A DNA stretch of 64,000 nt from SZUA-309 sp965230005. GTDB lineage: Bacteria > Pseudomonadota > Gammaproteobacteria > Pseudomonadales > Azotimanducaceae. The position numbers and the translations under genes were made by a program. This document shows, piece by piece, positions 25,870 to 34,136 of this stretch. A model generated the notes under the pieces. That model ran no database searches and was not told where the DNA came from. It saw nothing but the letters and a program-made list of their open reading frames with translations. Location of the stretch: NCBI GenBank assembly GCA_965230005.1, contig OZ245934.1, forward strand, positions 5,208,001 through 5,272,000, in the 5' to 3' direction. Position 1 is the first letter of the stretch; each line of letters begins with the position of its first letter.

Positions 25870-26859
25870 TCAGCCGTCGTCGACGGGGAAGGGCCCGTCG
25901 TTGAACACCACATCGTGGTAACCCTTGCGGCCGATACGCTGGGCCAGGGGACTGACGAACTCTTCGCCGGCGGCGAGGCAGGCAAGCACATGAGCGAAGT
26001 CCCGGCGCGGCGTCCAGCCGAGGTCGCGCCGGGCCGCGTCGTTGACATACACGCGGTCGAGACGCGGGTTCATACGCCATCCGAGACTTCCGTAAATGAC
26101 CTCATAGTCCGGAAAGTGCCGGGCAACCACGGCCGGTGCGTTGTCGTTCAACTCCGGCAGGTCAGCCTCGGTGAGCGGCGAGGTCGCGCTGATGATGTAT
26201 CGCCCGAAGCCGAGACGTTCCGCATGGGTCTGCGCCAGGAGGTGCGCGTCGACGATGTCTTCGATGTCTGCGCGGCGGTAGAGGAACTCGTTGGCCTTCA
26301 GGTTCTGCTCGCTGAAGGCCTCACGGTTCGCCCGATTGTCATCGTCTTCCGGGAAAAAGCGCGATGTGCGCAGGACGATGCAGTTCATGCCGTGGTTGCG
26401 GTGGAAGAGCAGACACAGGTCCTCCGCCGCACTCTTGGTCACGCCGTAGATGTTTTTCGGCTTCGGCACCACGTCTTCCGTAATCCAGGCAGCCGGTGCG
26501 CCGGCTGGCGGTCGCAGAGCGTCGCCGAAGAGGCTCGTTGTACTCGTGAAAATGAACGCCTTCACCCCGGCCTCGAGAGCCGCCTCGAGCAGCACCAGGG
26601 TGCCGGTGACGTTGGTGTCGATGAAGTCCGCTTTGCTGTGCGTGGCCACGTGGGGTTTGTGCAGGGTGGCCGTGTGAAAGACGGTGCTGACGCCCTGCAT
26701 GGCTTCGGCCACGGCGTTCCGGTCACTGATGCTGCCGACAACGTCGGTGGTGGCGCTGGCGTTGAGATCGATCCCACGCACGGGTGCTTTCCGCGCCTGC
26801 AGCGTGCGGATGAGCGCTTCGCCAAGGTGGCCCGTGCTGCCGGTAACGAGCGCCGTCAT
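25870..26859 (-). CDS. NAD(P)-dependent epimerase/dehydratase (extended SDR)
   Basis: A 329-residue extended SDR. The cofactor motif is TGSTGHLG at residues 6-13, the catalytic Thr/Ser lies in FTSTTSLFG and the YxxxK motif in YGVTKSA. It resembles UDP-glucose 4-epimerase-like and NAD-dependent epimerases of unknown substrate. Its ATG overlaps the stop of the upstream gene encoding two HTH-like domains (TGAGATG), so the pair is an operon. Confidence 0.87.
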   Translation of the reverse strand: MTALVTGSTGHLGEALIRTLQARKAPVRGIDLNASATTDVVGSISDRNAVAEAMQGVSTVFHTATLHKPHVATHSKADFIDTNVTGTLVLLEAALEAGVKAFIFTSTTSLFGDALRPPAGAPAAWITEDVVPKPKNIYGVTKSAAEDLCLLFHRNHGMNCIVLRTSRFFPEDDDNRANREAFSEQNLKANEFLYRRADIEDIVDAHLLAQTHAERLGFGRYIISATSPLTEADLPELNDNAPAVVARHFPDYEVIYGSLGWRMNPRLDRVYVNDAARRDLGWTPRRDFAHVLACLAAGEEFVSPLAQRIGRKGYHDVVFNDGPFPVDDG

Positions 26860-26860
26860 C

Positions 26861-27379
26861 TCAACGGGTGCTCAGGCGGGTGAAGGAGGCCGCGGGCCGG
26901 TTCAGCCAGCCCGTGATGCGCATGACCATGGGAAAGTGGGTGCGCCCTCCTTTCGCCAGAGCGGTCAGGGCGGCGGCGCTGAGCCCGCCGATACGGTCTG
27001 CCAGGGCCGTCCAGCTCAAACACTCGTCAGCGCGGGCGTGGTCGAGGGCACGGTGCAGAGCGGCGGTATCCCAACGGAGGATTTTTCCAGGGGGCGGTGG
27101 TTGCAGCAGGTAGGGCTCGGCGGAGCCATGGTGGTCACCGGGCACAAAACTCTCGGGGCTCCGTTCGAGCCAGAGCAGCACCTGCAGCACACCGTCACCT
27201 TCTGCCGTTGGTCGACTCCCGAGCTTGCTGATCGTTCCGGCCGAGACCGGCACGAAGCGACCGACGGCTCTGGCGACGCCCTGCCAGCTCAAGGCCTCCC
27301 GGGTTCGCTTCGCGGCGATGGCCTCTGCCAGTAGAGGCAGGCTGAAATCGGCTGTTCGAGGGCTGATGGGCTGGCTCAC
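26861..27379 (-). CDS. Protein with two tandem helix-turn-helix-like domains
   Basis: Best read from the GTG at 27379 (VSQPISPRT), giving 172 residues; the open frame to 27646 is overlapped by a divergent gene and looks non-coding. Two similar segments are visible: LLAEAIAAKRTREALSWQGV..SAGTISKL..LLWLERSPESF and LHRALDHARADECLSWTALA..SAAALTALAKG..ITGWLNRPAASF. Each resembles an XRE/Cro-type HTH unit (LSW-x2-A, then a recognition-helix-like stretch and a W-L motif). A DNA-binding role is inferred. It is translationally linked to the epimerase. Confidence 0.65.
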   Translation of the reverse strand: MSQPISPRTADFSLPLLAEAIAAKRTREALSWQGVARAVGRFVPVSAGTISKLGSRPTAEGDGVLQVLLWLERSPESFVPGDHHGSAEPYLLQPPPPGKILRWDTAALHRALDHARADECLSWTALADRIGGLSAAALTALAKGGRTHFPMVMRITGWLNRPAASFTRLSTR

Positions 27380-27466
27380 GATGGGTGTTCGGCGAGCAGT
27401 ATCCCCCGTCGGACCAGAGACGTCATCTGCTTGCCTGCGACGATGCTTGCGGGCTAGCGTTCGATC

Positions 27467-27805
27467 ATGAGCGGGCGACCACCCAAGGCTCCCAGGCTGT
27501 TCCTTCTGGCGTTCGGACTCCTGGGCGGGGCGATGCAGAGCGAGGCCAGCATGCGCTGCGGCGACGACGTCATCCAGCGGGGCTACACGTTTTTCGAAGT
27601 GCTCGAGCGCTGCGGCAAACCCGACCTCGAATACGCCTGGGATCACCGTTACGTACCTGGTGTGGAGGCCCGGGTAACGGAATGGGTCTATGAGCAGGGA
27701 ACGAACAAGTTCCGGCGCGTATTGCGTTTCGAGGAAGGCCGCCTGCGGAGGGTGGAGCTTCGGCCGAAACCGGAAGTGCCGCTCGACAGTCTCAAAGCCA
27801 ACTGA
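27467..27805 (+). CDS. DUF2845-domain secreted small protein
   Basis: A 112-residue protein with a signal peptide (LFLLAFGLLGGAMQSEAS) followed by MRCGDDVIQRGYTFFEVLERCGKPDL, the signature of DUF2845. Two cysteines (in MRCG and ERCG) could form a disulfide in the periplasm. The start at ATG 27467 lacks a strong ribosome site. Function unknown. It is divergent from the HTH gene and convergent with the next unknown. Confidence 0.8.
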   Translation: MSGRPPKAPRLFLLAFGLLGGAMQSEASMRCGDDVIQRGYTFFEVLERCGKPDLEYAWDHRYVPGVEARVTEWVYEQGTNKFRRVLRFEEGRLRRVELRPKPEVPLDSLKAN

Positions 27806-27843
27806 TCACCTTCCGGCGCGCCGTCCCTGGCACGCCGATGAAC

Positions 27844-28506
27844 TCAGTAGCGGCCGATGCCCTGGATTTCGCACCCGTCCGGCTGCACGACGCAGCTCGC
27901 AGGGCCTGGCGGATTGCGTTCGAAGAGGCCGTCGGAAATCAAAGGCAGCCGTCGAACGCGTGTCCAGCGATCGTCGATCCGGAACCAGCGGCTCTCTTCA
28001 ATGCTGGCGATCGACTGCACTTCACCGGTAGGTCCATCCGCCGCCGCCCGCCCGATCGCCCGGGACGCGCCGTGGGCAACCGCCTCCGCTGCGGAGCAGT
28101 GAGCGGCGATGCCGAGGCCCGCATCCGCCAGCGGGTCGAAACAGATCCGCAGCTGGCTCACCGTGTAGCCGCCGGCAAGCGCTTCCCCCGTGAGACTGAT
28201 CTCCGTGCTCAGACAGCGTTCGAAGAGGGCGACCAGGCGTCCGTTGCAGGGGGTCTCGGAGAAGTCGTCACAAACCCCTGGGAATGCGACATAGGTGAGT
28301 CTGGTCTCCAGAAACGGCCCGGGGACGGTTTCAGCGGTACAATCGACGAGTTCTCCAATCAGCGGTGGCGGGCCGCTGGAGAAGTCGATCCGGTAGGTTC
28401 CGGAAAAAATGGCCGGGGTCTGACGATCGACAAGGGCTTCTCGGGCGCTCGCTGATTGGGCGAGGAACAAGGCCCCGAGTACGGCAAATATCATCACGGA
28501 TCGCAT
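27844..28506 (-). CDS. Hypothetical secreted protein
   Basis: A 220-residue exported protein: signal peptide MIFAVLGALFLAQSASA, then eight or more cysteines (DCTAE, GVCDD, TPCNG, ERCLS, RICFD, HCSAA, SCVVQ, DGCEI) spread so that several disulfides are likely. I recognise no family. Residues about 165-180 (EVQSIASIEESRWFRIDDRWTRV) look structured. It is convergent with the DUF2845 gene and lies downstream of the winged-helix regulator after 113 bases. Confidence 0.7.
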   Translation of the reverse strand: MRSVMIFAVLGALFLAQSASAREALVDRQTPAIFSGTYRIDFSSGPPPLIGELVDCTAETVPGPFLETRLTYVAFPGVCDDFSETPCNGRLVALFERCLSTEISLTGEALAGGYTVSQLRICFDPLADAGLGIAAHCSAAEAVAHGASRAIGRAAADGPTGEVQSIASIEESRWFRIDDRWTRVRRLPLISDGLFERNPPGPASCVVQPDGCEIQGIGRY

Positions 28507-28600
28507 CGCAAACCTCTCTTCTCTTTCGTTTCAGCTTGGGCCTCCGAGTCTTGCAGGATTTGCCTGCGCGGCTCCTTTCCGGCGGCTGCCGAAAGTCTTT

Positions 28601-28638
28601 TCATTGCCTGTTCAGCGCCTCATTGCCTGTTCAGCGCC
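28601..28638. repeat. Perfect 19-bp tandem duplication at the 3' end of the regulator gene
   Basis: TCATTGCCTGTTCAGCGCC occurs at 28601-28619 and again at 28620-28638. The stop codon of the regulator (28620-28622, complement) lies in the second copy and the first copy is its untranslated echo. This looks like a recent slippage duplication. Confidence 0.9.
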
Positions 28639-29096
28639 GAACCTCCGTCCAGGAGCGCGAGGAGCCGTTCGAGGAGCTGTCGCCCGTCGCCGGTGACCTT
28701 GAGTTCGATGTTGAGCGTTGGTGTCTCTGTCTCCGGGTTTACCGGCGGTACGACGAGCCAGTCCGCTTCCCGGGTGCCGCGCACGGCCGCGATCAGCCGG
28801 TAGCCGCGTTTCGGGATGGTCTCGATGTACTCCGGGTCCCGGGCCTGATCCTCGAGCTGACGGCGAAGGTCGGCGATGCGTCGATGGACGGCATCGCTCC
28901 CCGTGCAGCGTCCCGGCCAGAAACGCTCGATCAGCTCATCGGTAAGCACGAGTTCACCCGGGCGGCTGGACAGGTAGAGCAGGATGTCCATGGACAGCGG
29001 CTGCAGTGATCGTTCCGTGGCACCGCGACAGATTCGCGCGCGGTCCGGTTCCACGCGCCAGGCGCCGATTTCGAGTTCCGAAGACAGTGTGATCAT
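28620..29096 (-). CDS. Winged-helix (OmpR/CadC-type) DNA-binding regulator without a membrane segment
   Basis: A 158-residue protein. Residues 1-105 form an OmpR/PhoB-type winged helix (LQPLSMDILLYLSSRPGELVLTDELIERFWPG..DAVHRRIADLRRQL..YIETIPKRGYRLI), as in ToxR/CadC. No receiver domain and no membrane helix follow; a short 50-residue tail is present. GGAGGGTGAG precedes the ATG at 29096, and the upstream lipoprotein gene ends 4 bases away, so they form one operon. It may sense through the lipoprotein or simply control the operon. Possible binding repeats lie at 30287-30312. Confidence 0.85.
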   Translation of the reverse strand: MITLSSELEIGAWRVEPDRARICRGATERSLQPLSMDILLYLSSRPGELVLTDELIERFWPGRCTGSDAVHRRIADLRRQLEDQARDPEYIETIPKRGYRLIAAVRGTREADWLVVPPVNPETETPTLNIELKVTGDGRQLLERLLALLDGGSALNRQ

Positions 29097-29100
29097 GGAC

Positions 29101-30210
29101 TCACCCTCCGCAGGCAGTTTTGAATCGGTACTCGGGCGTCCAGGCACTCGAGGCCGGGGTGCCGAAGCTCTGATAGTGGGCGCGCACCCGCCAGCGGTAG
29201 CGTTCGCAGGCGAGCAGGAGCTCTGGCGGCACGAAACGCGTCCCGTCGGTCTCATAGGTCGCGGTTTCCTCCCGCCCGCGCAACTCGAGCTCGTAGCGGA
29301 CGGCGTTCCTGCCGGCCTTGCCGTTGCCGTCCAGAGCCGTCCAGATGAACAGGGGCCGCCGACCGGGAATCGTGCCCACGCCGAAAGCACCCCGGGAAAC
29401 CGGCTCCAGGCCACGGACGCGGATCGCGGGTCGGGTGAAGAGCTCGGCGACGGTCTCAGCGGCGAGCGCATCGAAATCTTCATCCAGCGCCAGGGCGAGG
29501 CCTTCGCCGTTGTTCCCGGCCCAGCTGGAGACGGACTGGGTGGGCAGAATCTGCCGCCACTGGCGCGAAGCCAGGTTGGTCCCGGTGTGCAGGTTGGTGA
29601 GCTCGATGCCGTAGCTGGTCACGAAGTAGACGTGCATGCGGTTTTCTGCCACACGACTCGTGATCTGATCGAACTCGAGATCCAGCACCGAATCGAAACC
29701 TGCGGCGATGAGCTCGCTGTCACTGAGCTCCGATCCCACCTCCTGCCAGCGTACCGGCGCCTCCGCGGCGAGGGCGGCCTCGAAGCTGCGCGCCAGAATC
29801 GCCGGGGCGAAGTCCAGCGCTTCGCTCAGCACGGCGTTGCCCTCCTGCACCGCCTCTGCGGAGTCGGCGGCCGCGGCTCCGTACAGGGCACCACCGGCAG
29901 CAACCATGGGCGCTGTCGCCAGCCCGAAGAGGGCGATGAGAATCGCGCCTTCGTCCCCGGATTGGGACGCCATTTCCATAGACCCGCTCAACCAGCCGGA
30001 GCCGGCGCTCCAGGCGGTTCTGCCGGCGGCTTCGCCTTTGCCGTCCAGGTCTGCGGTAAGGGCGATCTTCGGGCGAACCGGAGCGCGGACGGCCATATAG
30101 CCGATCTGATCCCTCGCCGAGGTACTGAGGGCCGGGGGCTCGGGGGTGGGTTGGGTGACGCAGCCGCCGAGCAGCAGCGTACCGAGAATCAGCCAGTTGA
30201 ACTTGTGCAT
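29101..30210 (-). CDS. Outer-envelope lipoprotein, unknown function
   Basis: A 369-residue lipoprotein (MHKFNWLILGTLLLGGC, C17 lipidated). A hydrophobic Ala/Gly-rich segment (about residues 95-120, ILIALFGLATAPMVAAGGALYG) may be membrane-associated. The C-terminus (FIWTALDG..VRYELELRGRE..YRWRVRAHY..WTPEYRFKT) reads like a fibronectin-III-type beta-sandwich. Ribosome site GGAGGAAGG. It is first in an operon with the winged-helix regulator. I do not recognise a family for the central part. Confidence 0.75.
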   Translation of the reverse strand: MHKFNWLILGTLLLGGCVTQPTPEPPALSTSARDQIGYMAVRAPVRPKIALTADLDGKGEAAGRTAWSAGSGWLSGSMEMASQSGDEGAILIALFGLATAPMVAAGGALYGAAAADSAEAVQEGNAVLSEALDFAPAILARSFEAALAAEAPVRWQEVGSELSDSELIAAGFDSVLDLEFDQITSRVAENRMHVYFVTSYGIELTNLHTGTNLASRQWRQILPTQSVSSWAGNNGEGLALALDEDFDALAAETVAELFTRPAIRVRGLEPVSRGAFGVGTIPGRRPLFIWTALDGNGKAGRNAVRYELELRGREETATYETDGTRFVPPELLLACERYRWRVRAHYQSFGTPASSAWTPEYRFKTACGG

Positions 30211-30286
30211 GACCTTCCTCCACTCATTGCCGGGCCGAGCATGGGTGGATTGGGTCTGAGGGATCCTGACGGCGGGATTTTCAGAC

Positions 30287-30312
30287 TTTAGGGATCTTTA
30301 GGTCGTCCTAAG
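30287..30312 (-). promoter_or_regulatory. Candidate winged-helix regulator site: 10-bp-spaced TTTAGG repeats
   Basis: TTTAGG at 30287 and TTTAGG at 30297 are direct repeats with a 10-bp period, followed by inverted CCTAAG at 30307. OmpR-type proteins bind direct repeats about 10-11 bp apart, and this stretch lies about 80 bases upstream of the lipoprotein-regulator operon. The TTAGG/CCTAA pair could also form a weak terminator for the MFS gene. Confidence 0.35.
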
Positions 30313-30323
30313 TGCTTGAAATA

Positions 30324-31631
30324 TCAGGAGTGAGGCTGAGCCTGAGGTTTTTCCGAGGCGTCCTCCGTGCCTTCGGAGTGACCCTTGTCGATGGTGGCCA
30401 GCCCGGGAATCCACAGGCGCAGGGCGAAAAGGCTGAGCCCCAGGAGGGTGGCGGCGAGCAGCAGCGCCAGATCGATGCCCCACCGTTCCGCCACGGCGCT
30501 CACGGGAATGATGCCAAGCGGCATGAACCCGTGGGCCATCATCATGATGGCCATCACCCGGCCACGAATCTCGTCCGGCAGGGCAATCTGGATCACGCTC
30601 ATGTTCAGCGAGCCCATGACCGCGCCAAAGAGCCCACAGATGGCGCCGAGCACCATGGCGGCAATCAGGTTGCCGGAGAGGGCAAAGGCACCGATGAAGA
30701 TGGCCCAGAGGTAGCCCGCCTGGAACATCACTCTGCCCTTGTGGCCGATGTCTCCGGCCCGGGCAAGAAGCAGCGACCCACCGAGGGCGCCGGCGCCCGC
30801 TGCAGTCATGAGCAGGCCGAGCGTGTCCGGTCCGCCGAGGATGACGTCGGCGTTGAACGCCGGCATCAGGAAGGTCACCGAGAAACCGAAGGTCATGGGC
30901 ACGAAGCCCATGACCAGGAGCCCGAGGACCAGGCGCTCCTCGCCCATGAAACGGAAGCCCTCGCGGATATCCTCGAGCGGCGTGCTGTTGCCGGTGCCGT
31001 GCGGTTCACCCTGGTAGCGGATGAGGGCGGTACAGACGACGCTGACGAGATAGAGGGCGGCGACGGTGAAGATGACGATGCCGACCCCTTCCGCCGAGGT
31101 CGTATCACCGGCGGCGAAGATGGCGATGAGTCCGCCGGCCAGGGTCGGGCCGACGATGCGCGATAGGTTGAAGGTGGCGCTCTGCAGCGCCATGGCGTTC
31201 ACCACCTGATCGCGGCCGACGATCTCCGGTGTGACGCTGGCCCGGGCAGGCATCGACAGGGCCAGCACCGTGCCGTTGAAGAGGCCGAAGTAGATGAAGT
31301 GCCAGAAAGTGACCTCGCCGCTGTAGACGATGACCGCCAGGGCCGCTGTGGCGACGGTGTTGAGGATGCCGGAAATGATCATGATGGAGCGCTTGCGCAG
31401 GCGATCGGCGATGACGCCGCCAGCCAGGCTGAAGACCACGGAGGGCAGCATGAAAGAGAGCATCACCCAGGTGAGCGCCATGGGTGAGGCGGTCATGTCG
31501 TAGATGAGCCAGCCCCGGGCAACCATCTGCATCTGCATGGCGAAGGTGGCGGCGACGTTGCCGAACCACAGCAGTCGGAAGTCGCGGAAGGCGAGGGAGG
31601 AGAACATGCCGCCGGTGCCCGCCTCAGTCAC
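30324..31631 (-). CDS. MFS exporter (EntS/MFS_3-like)
   Basis: A 435-residue 12-helix transporter. The N-terminus (FSSLAFRDFRLLWFGNVAATFAMQMQMVARGWLIYDMT) and GGVIADRLRKR (the MFS motif A loop) match the EntS/transmembrane-secretion-effector branch, which exports siderophores, drugs or metabolites. It starts at GTG 31631, overlapping the stop of the GPH symporter gene by 8 bases (GTGACTGA), so the two are co-translated. A link to the solute locus is inferred from that overlap. The substrate is unknown. Confidence 0.85.
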   Translation of the reverse strand: MTEAGTGGMFSSLAFRDFRLLWFGNVAATFAMQMQMVARGWLIYDMTASPMALTWVMLSFMLPSVVFSLAGGVIADRLRKRSIMIISGILNTVATAALAVIVYSGEVTFWHFIYFGLFNGTVLALSMPARASVTPEIVGRDQVVNAMALQSATFNLSRIVGPTLAGGLIAIFAAGDTTSAEGVGIVIFTVAALYLVSVVCTALIRYQGEPHGTGNSTPLEDIREGFRFMGEERLVLGLLVMGFVPMTFGFSVTFLMPAFNADVILGGPDTLGLLMTAAGAGALGGSLLLARAGDIGHKGRVMFQAGYLWAIFIGAFALSGNLIAAMVLGAICGLFGAVMGSLNMSVIQIALPDEIRGRVMAIMMMAHGFMPLGIIPVSAVAERWGIDLALLLAATLLGLSLFALRLWIPGLATIDKGHSEGTEDASEKPQAQPHS

Positions 31632-33078
31632 GTTTCAGCTCCGACTGGATGAGGGTGAGCCGTTCCCGGGTGAGCGTGTAGCGGGTCAGGAGAAAGATCG
31701 GCAGGAAGTAGCACAGCGGGATGGCGATGCCATCGGTGATCGCCATGCGCACCAGCACGTCGTAATCCACTTCTCCGGGCTGCGTGCCGCGGGGAAAGCG
31801 AATGTAGAAGTCCAGGAGAAAGCCGCCGACGATCAGACCGAGGCTGGACGTTGCCTTTGCGGAGAAGCCGATGGCTGAGGAAAACACACCTTCCTGACGA
31901 CGCTGCACCCGATGCTCCTGCTCGTCGACGAGGTCGGCAACCATGGAGCCGAACATGATCCCGGCCGTGGTGAGCAGGAAGCTGATCATCCAGGCGTGTA
32001 CCAGCAGCGCAATCAGCAGCCGGGGATCGCCGTTCTCCGGCCAGATGTCCCAGAAACGGAACAGCACTTTGATCATGGCCAGCACCATGGTCGAGGCGAG
32101 AACCGTGACCAGGATCGTCTGCTTCTGGTAGTGCTTCTGCAGGAGCGGGACGAAGACGAAGGCGGCCATGGCACCGATGATGGCGGTGGCGAACCAGCGC
32201 AGGTCCTCCGGCTTGAACTCCCAGAAGTAGGTATTCATGTAGATGTCGAAGACCTGACCCACGCCCGCGATGCCCGCAAAAAGCAGTACGCCAACAAACA
32301 CCAGGCGGAAGTTCGGGCTCTGCAGCGCGAGGATCACCTGCCGCACGAGGCTCATGAGATTGAAAGGCGGCGTTTCCTGCACGGGCTGGAGCAGGTAGGG
32401 GATTTCCCGCCGCGTGAGGTGCGTTGTCAGCAGACACCAGAGCGTCATCACCGCGCCGAGGATCATGGCGAAGAGCGGATAGTTGCCCGGGTCCAGCTGC
32501 CCCGCGGGATACTCCGGTGAAGAGGTGAACACAAAGCTGTACATGCTGAAGGTGAAGATCACGCCGCCGATCCAGCCGACGAGGTAGCGGAAGGTGATGA
32601 TTGATGTCCGTTCCACGTAGTCGTCCGAAAACTCTGCGGCAAGAGCGTTCCAGGGCATGATGAAAAAAGTGAAAGCCGTGCGCGTGGCGAGGGTGAAGAA
32701 GAACATCCAGCCGACGAGCACCAGCTCGCTGGCTCCGCTCGGGGGGCTGAACAGCAGGAAGATGGCGAGTCCCAGCGGTATTGCCGCCCCGTACATGAAG
32801 GGGTGCCGGCGTCCCAGGCGGGAACGGAAATTGTCCGAGTAGGCACCGACGAGCGGGTCGGTGATTGCGTCGGCGAAGAGGCAGAGCGCGAGGATCAGAG
32901 AAGCCGTCGAGGCGGGCACCCCGAGGATCTGGCTGTAATAGAGCAGCAGGAAGTTGTTGAACGCAAAATCTTTGTGGCTGTTCGGCAAGCCGCCGATGCC
33001 CTGAAAGATTTTGGTACTGACCGGAACCTTGCCCTCTCGTTTGCGCTCGCGCTGGTACTCGACTGCGGTATCGGTCAT
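31624..33078 (-). CDS. GPH-family (glycoside-pentoside-hexuronide) cation symporter
   Basis: A 484-residue MFS protein of the GPH family, which imports glycosides with Na+ or H+. Visible hallmarks: NNFLLLYYSQILG, FADAITDPLVGAYSDNFRSRLGRRHPFMYGAAIP, and a 12-helix hydrophobic pattern. The start is set at ATG 33078 (MTDTAVEYQ) because the upstream extension is non-coding. There is little ribosome site; a TATACT box only about 7 bases upstream hints at a leaderless transcript. It is divergent from gpgP, so import of glucosylglycerate or a related glycoside is a reasonable guess. Confidence 0.85.
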   Translation of the reverse strand: MTDTAVEYQRERKREGKVPVSTKIFQGIGGLPNSHKDFAFNNFLLLYYSQILGVPASTASLILALCLFADAITDPLVGAYSDNFRSRLGRRHPFMYGAAIPLGLAIFLLFSPPSGASELVLVGWMFFFTLATRTAFTFFIMPWNALAAEFSDDYVERTSIITFRYLVGWIGGVIFTFSMYSFVFTSSPEYPAGQLDPGNYPLFAMILGAVMTLWCLLTTHLTRREIPYLLQPVQETPPFNLMSLVRQVILALQSPNFRLVFVGVLLFAGIAGVGQVFDIYMNTYFWEFKPEDLRWFATAIIGAMAAFVFVPLLQKHYQKQTILVTVLASTMVLAMIKVLFRFWDIWPENGDPRLLIALLVHAWMISFLLTTAGIMFGSMVADLVDEQEHRVQRRQEGVFSSAIGFSAKATSSLGLIVGGFLLDFYIRFPRGTQPGEVDYDVLVRMAITDGIAIPLCYFLPIFLLTRYTLTRERLTLIQSELKRD

Positions 33079-33150
33079 CACCGCAGTATACAGAGCCGCG
33101 GACACGGAGCGCGGGAACGCCCGCGGGGTGTCTCGAGCGGCCCCGGCCAA

Positions 33151-33180
33151 GTGCACCAAATTGACGCACAAAACTGGTGC
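33151..33180 (+). promoter_or_regulatory. NtrC-like dyads upstream of gpgP
   Basis: Site B, GCACA-AAACT-GGTGC (33165-33179), matches the NtrC pattern GCACC-N5-GGTGC at 9 of 10 arm bases. Site A, GCACC-AAATT-GACGC (33152-33166), matches 8 of 10. The outer TGCACCA and TGGTGCA also form a 7-bp dyad. They lie about 100-125 bases upstream of the predicted start point, the usual enhancer distance for a sigma-54 promoter. Confidence 0.6.
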
Positions 33181-33249
33181 ATGGGATGTGGCTGAACTGT
33201 CCTGGTGCGAGTAGGTGCCACCGGCAACCACCGATCGGGGTCTCCGGGC

Positions 33250-33265
33250 TGGCCCGCCCCTTGCA
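33250..33265 (+). promoter_or_regulatory. Sigma-54 (-24/-12) promoter for gpgP-gpgS
   Basis: TGGCCCGCCCCTTGCA fits TGGCACG-N4-TTGCA with one mismatch (A to C at position 5). The invariant GG (33251-33252) and GC (33263-33264) have the required 10 bases between them. Transcription would start near 33276, leaving a leader of about 27 bases with GGAG 6 bases before the ATG at 33303. Confidence 0.7.
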
Positions 33266-33302
33266 TTATCAGGGGGCAGGCAACCGAGTTCCGGAGATTC
33301 TC

Positions 33303-34136
33303 ATGAACTGGCTGATTGTCACCGACCTCGACGGCACCCTGCTCGATGACGAGTACATGAACGCTAAAGCCGGTGCCGCCATCGACACCATCTCCGCCAG
33401 CTATGGCGATGCACGGGTGGCGCTGGCTTCGAGCAAAACCCCTTCTGAAATGATCGATCTCGTCCGCCACTGCGAATCGGATCCGGTACTCATCTTCGAG
33501 AACGGCTCCGGCATCGCCTGGCGGGAAGAAACGCTCTGCCGTCCCGGCAGGCAGCGCCTCGGCGGCTTCGAGCTGGAGTGTTTCGGTACCCCCTACCCGG
33601 AGGTGCTCGGCGCACTGCGCTCGCTCCGCTTTCGCGATGACTTCAAGTTCCGCGGCTTCTCCGACATGACCCCGGACGAGGTTGCCGAGCGTACGGGCCT
33701 GTCCCACAGTGCGGCCGAGAAAGCCCGCCATCGTCTCGCTTCGGAACCTATCGTCTGGGAAGGGAGCGACGCCGAGCTCGCCCGCTTCGAGAGCGCCCTC
33801 GAGGCCCAGGGGCTCAGCCTCGTCCTCGGCGGCCGCTTTCACCACGTCGGCTCGCACATGAACAAGAGTCGCGCCGTCGGCAAACTCTGGCGCCTGCTGC
33901 GCTTTCAGTTCGGTATTCATGCCCGCACCATCGCCTGCGGGGATGCGCCAAACGATCTGGAGATGATGGAACGGGCAGACCATGCCATCGTCTTTCCGCT
34001 GCGCGAGGGCGGCTACCTCAGCCCGGACAATCCCAACACGTCCCGGGCACCGGTTGCCGGTCCCGGTGCCTGGCTCGAGGCCGTGCGCGGGCTGCTCGAT
34101 ACACAGTGCCAGGCGGCGCAGGGAGCCCACGCATGA
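33303..34136 (+). CDS. gpgP: Glucosyl-3-phosphoglycerate phosphatase (MPGP-like HAD hydrolase)
   Basis: A 277-residue HAD-IIB phosphatase that would remove phosphate from glucosyl-3-phosphoglycerate to give glucosylglycerate. HAD motif I is VTDLDGTLLD (nucleophile D8, acid/base D10), motif II is ALASSKT, and motif IV is GDAPNDLEMM. The closest named family is mannosyl-3-phosphoglycerate phosphatase; the glucosyl assignment rests on the adjacent gpgS-like gene. The stop overlaps the next ATG (ATGA). It sits directly behind a sigma-54-type promoter with NtrC-like sites. Confidence 0.85.
   Translation: MNWLIVTDLDGTLLDDEYMNAKAGAAIDTISASYGDARVALASSKTPSEMIDLVRHCESDPVLIFENGSGIAWREETLCRPGRQRLGGFELECFGTPYPEVLGALRSLRFRDDFKFRGFSDMTPDEVAERTGLSHSAAEKARHRLASEPIVWEGSDAELARFESALEAQGLSLVLGGRFHHVGSHMNKSRAVGKLWRLLRFQFGIHARTIACGDAPNDLEMMERADHAIVFPLREGGYLSPDNPNTSRAPVAGPGAWLEAVRGLLDTQCQAAQGAHA

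Noticed and set aside
33081..33100. TATACT box before the GPH symporter gene as a full promoter
   Set aside because: No matching -35 element at the usual distance; it is kept only as a hint of a leaderless transcript.
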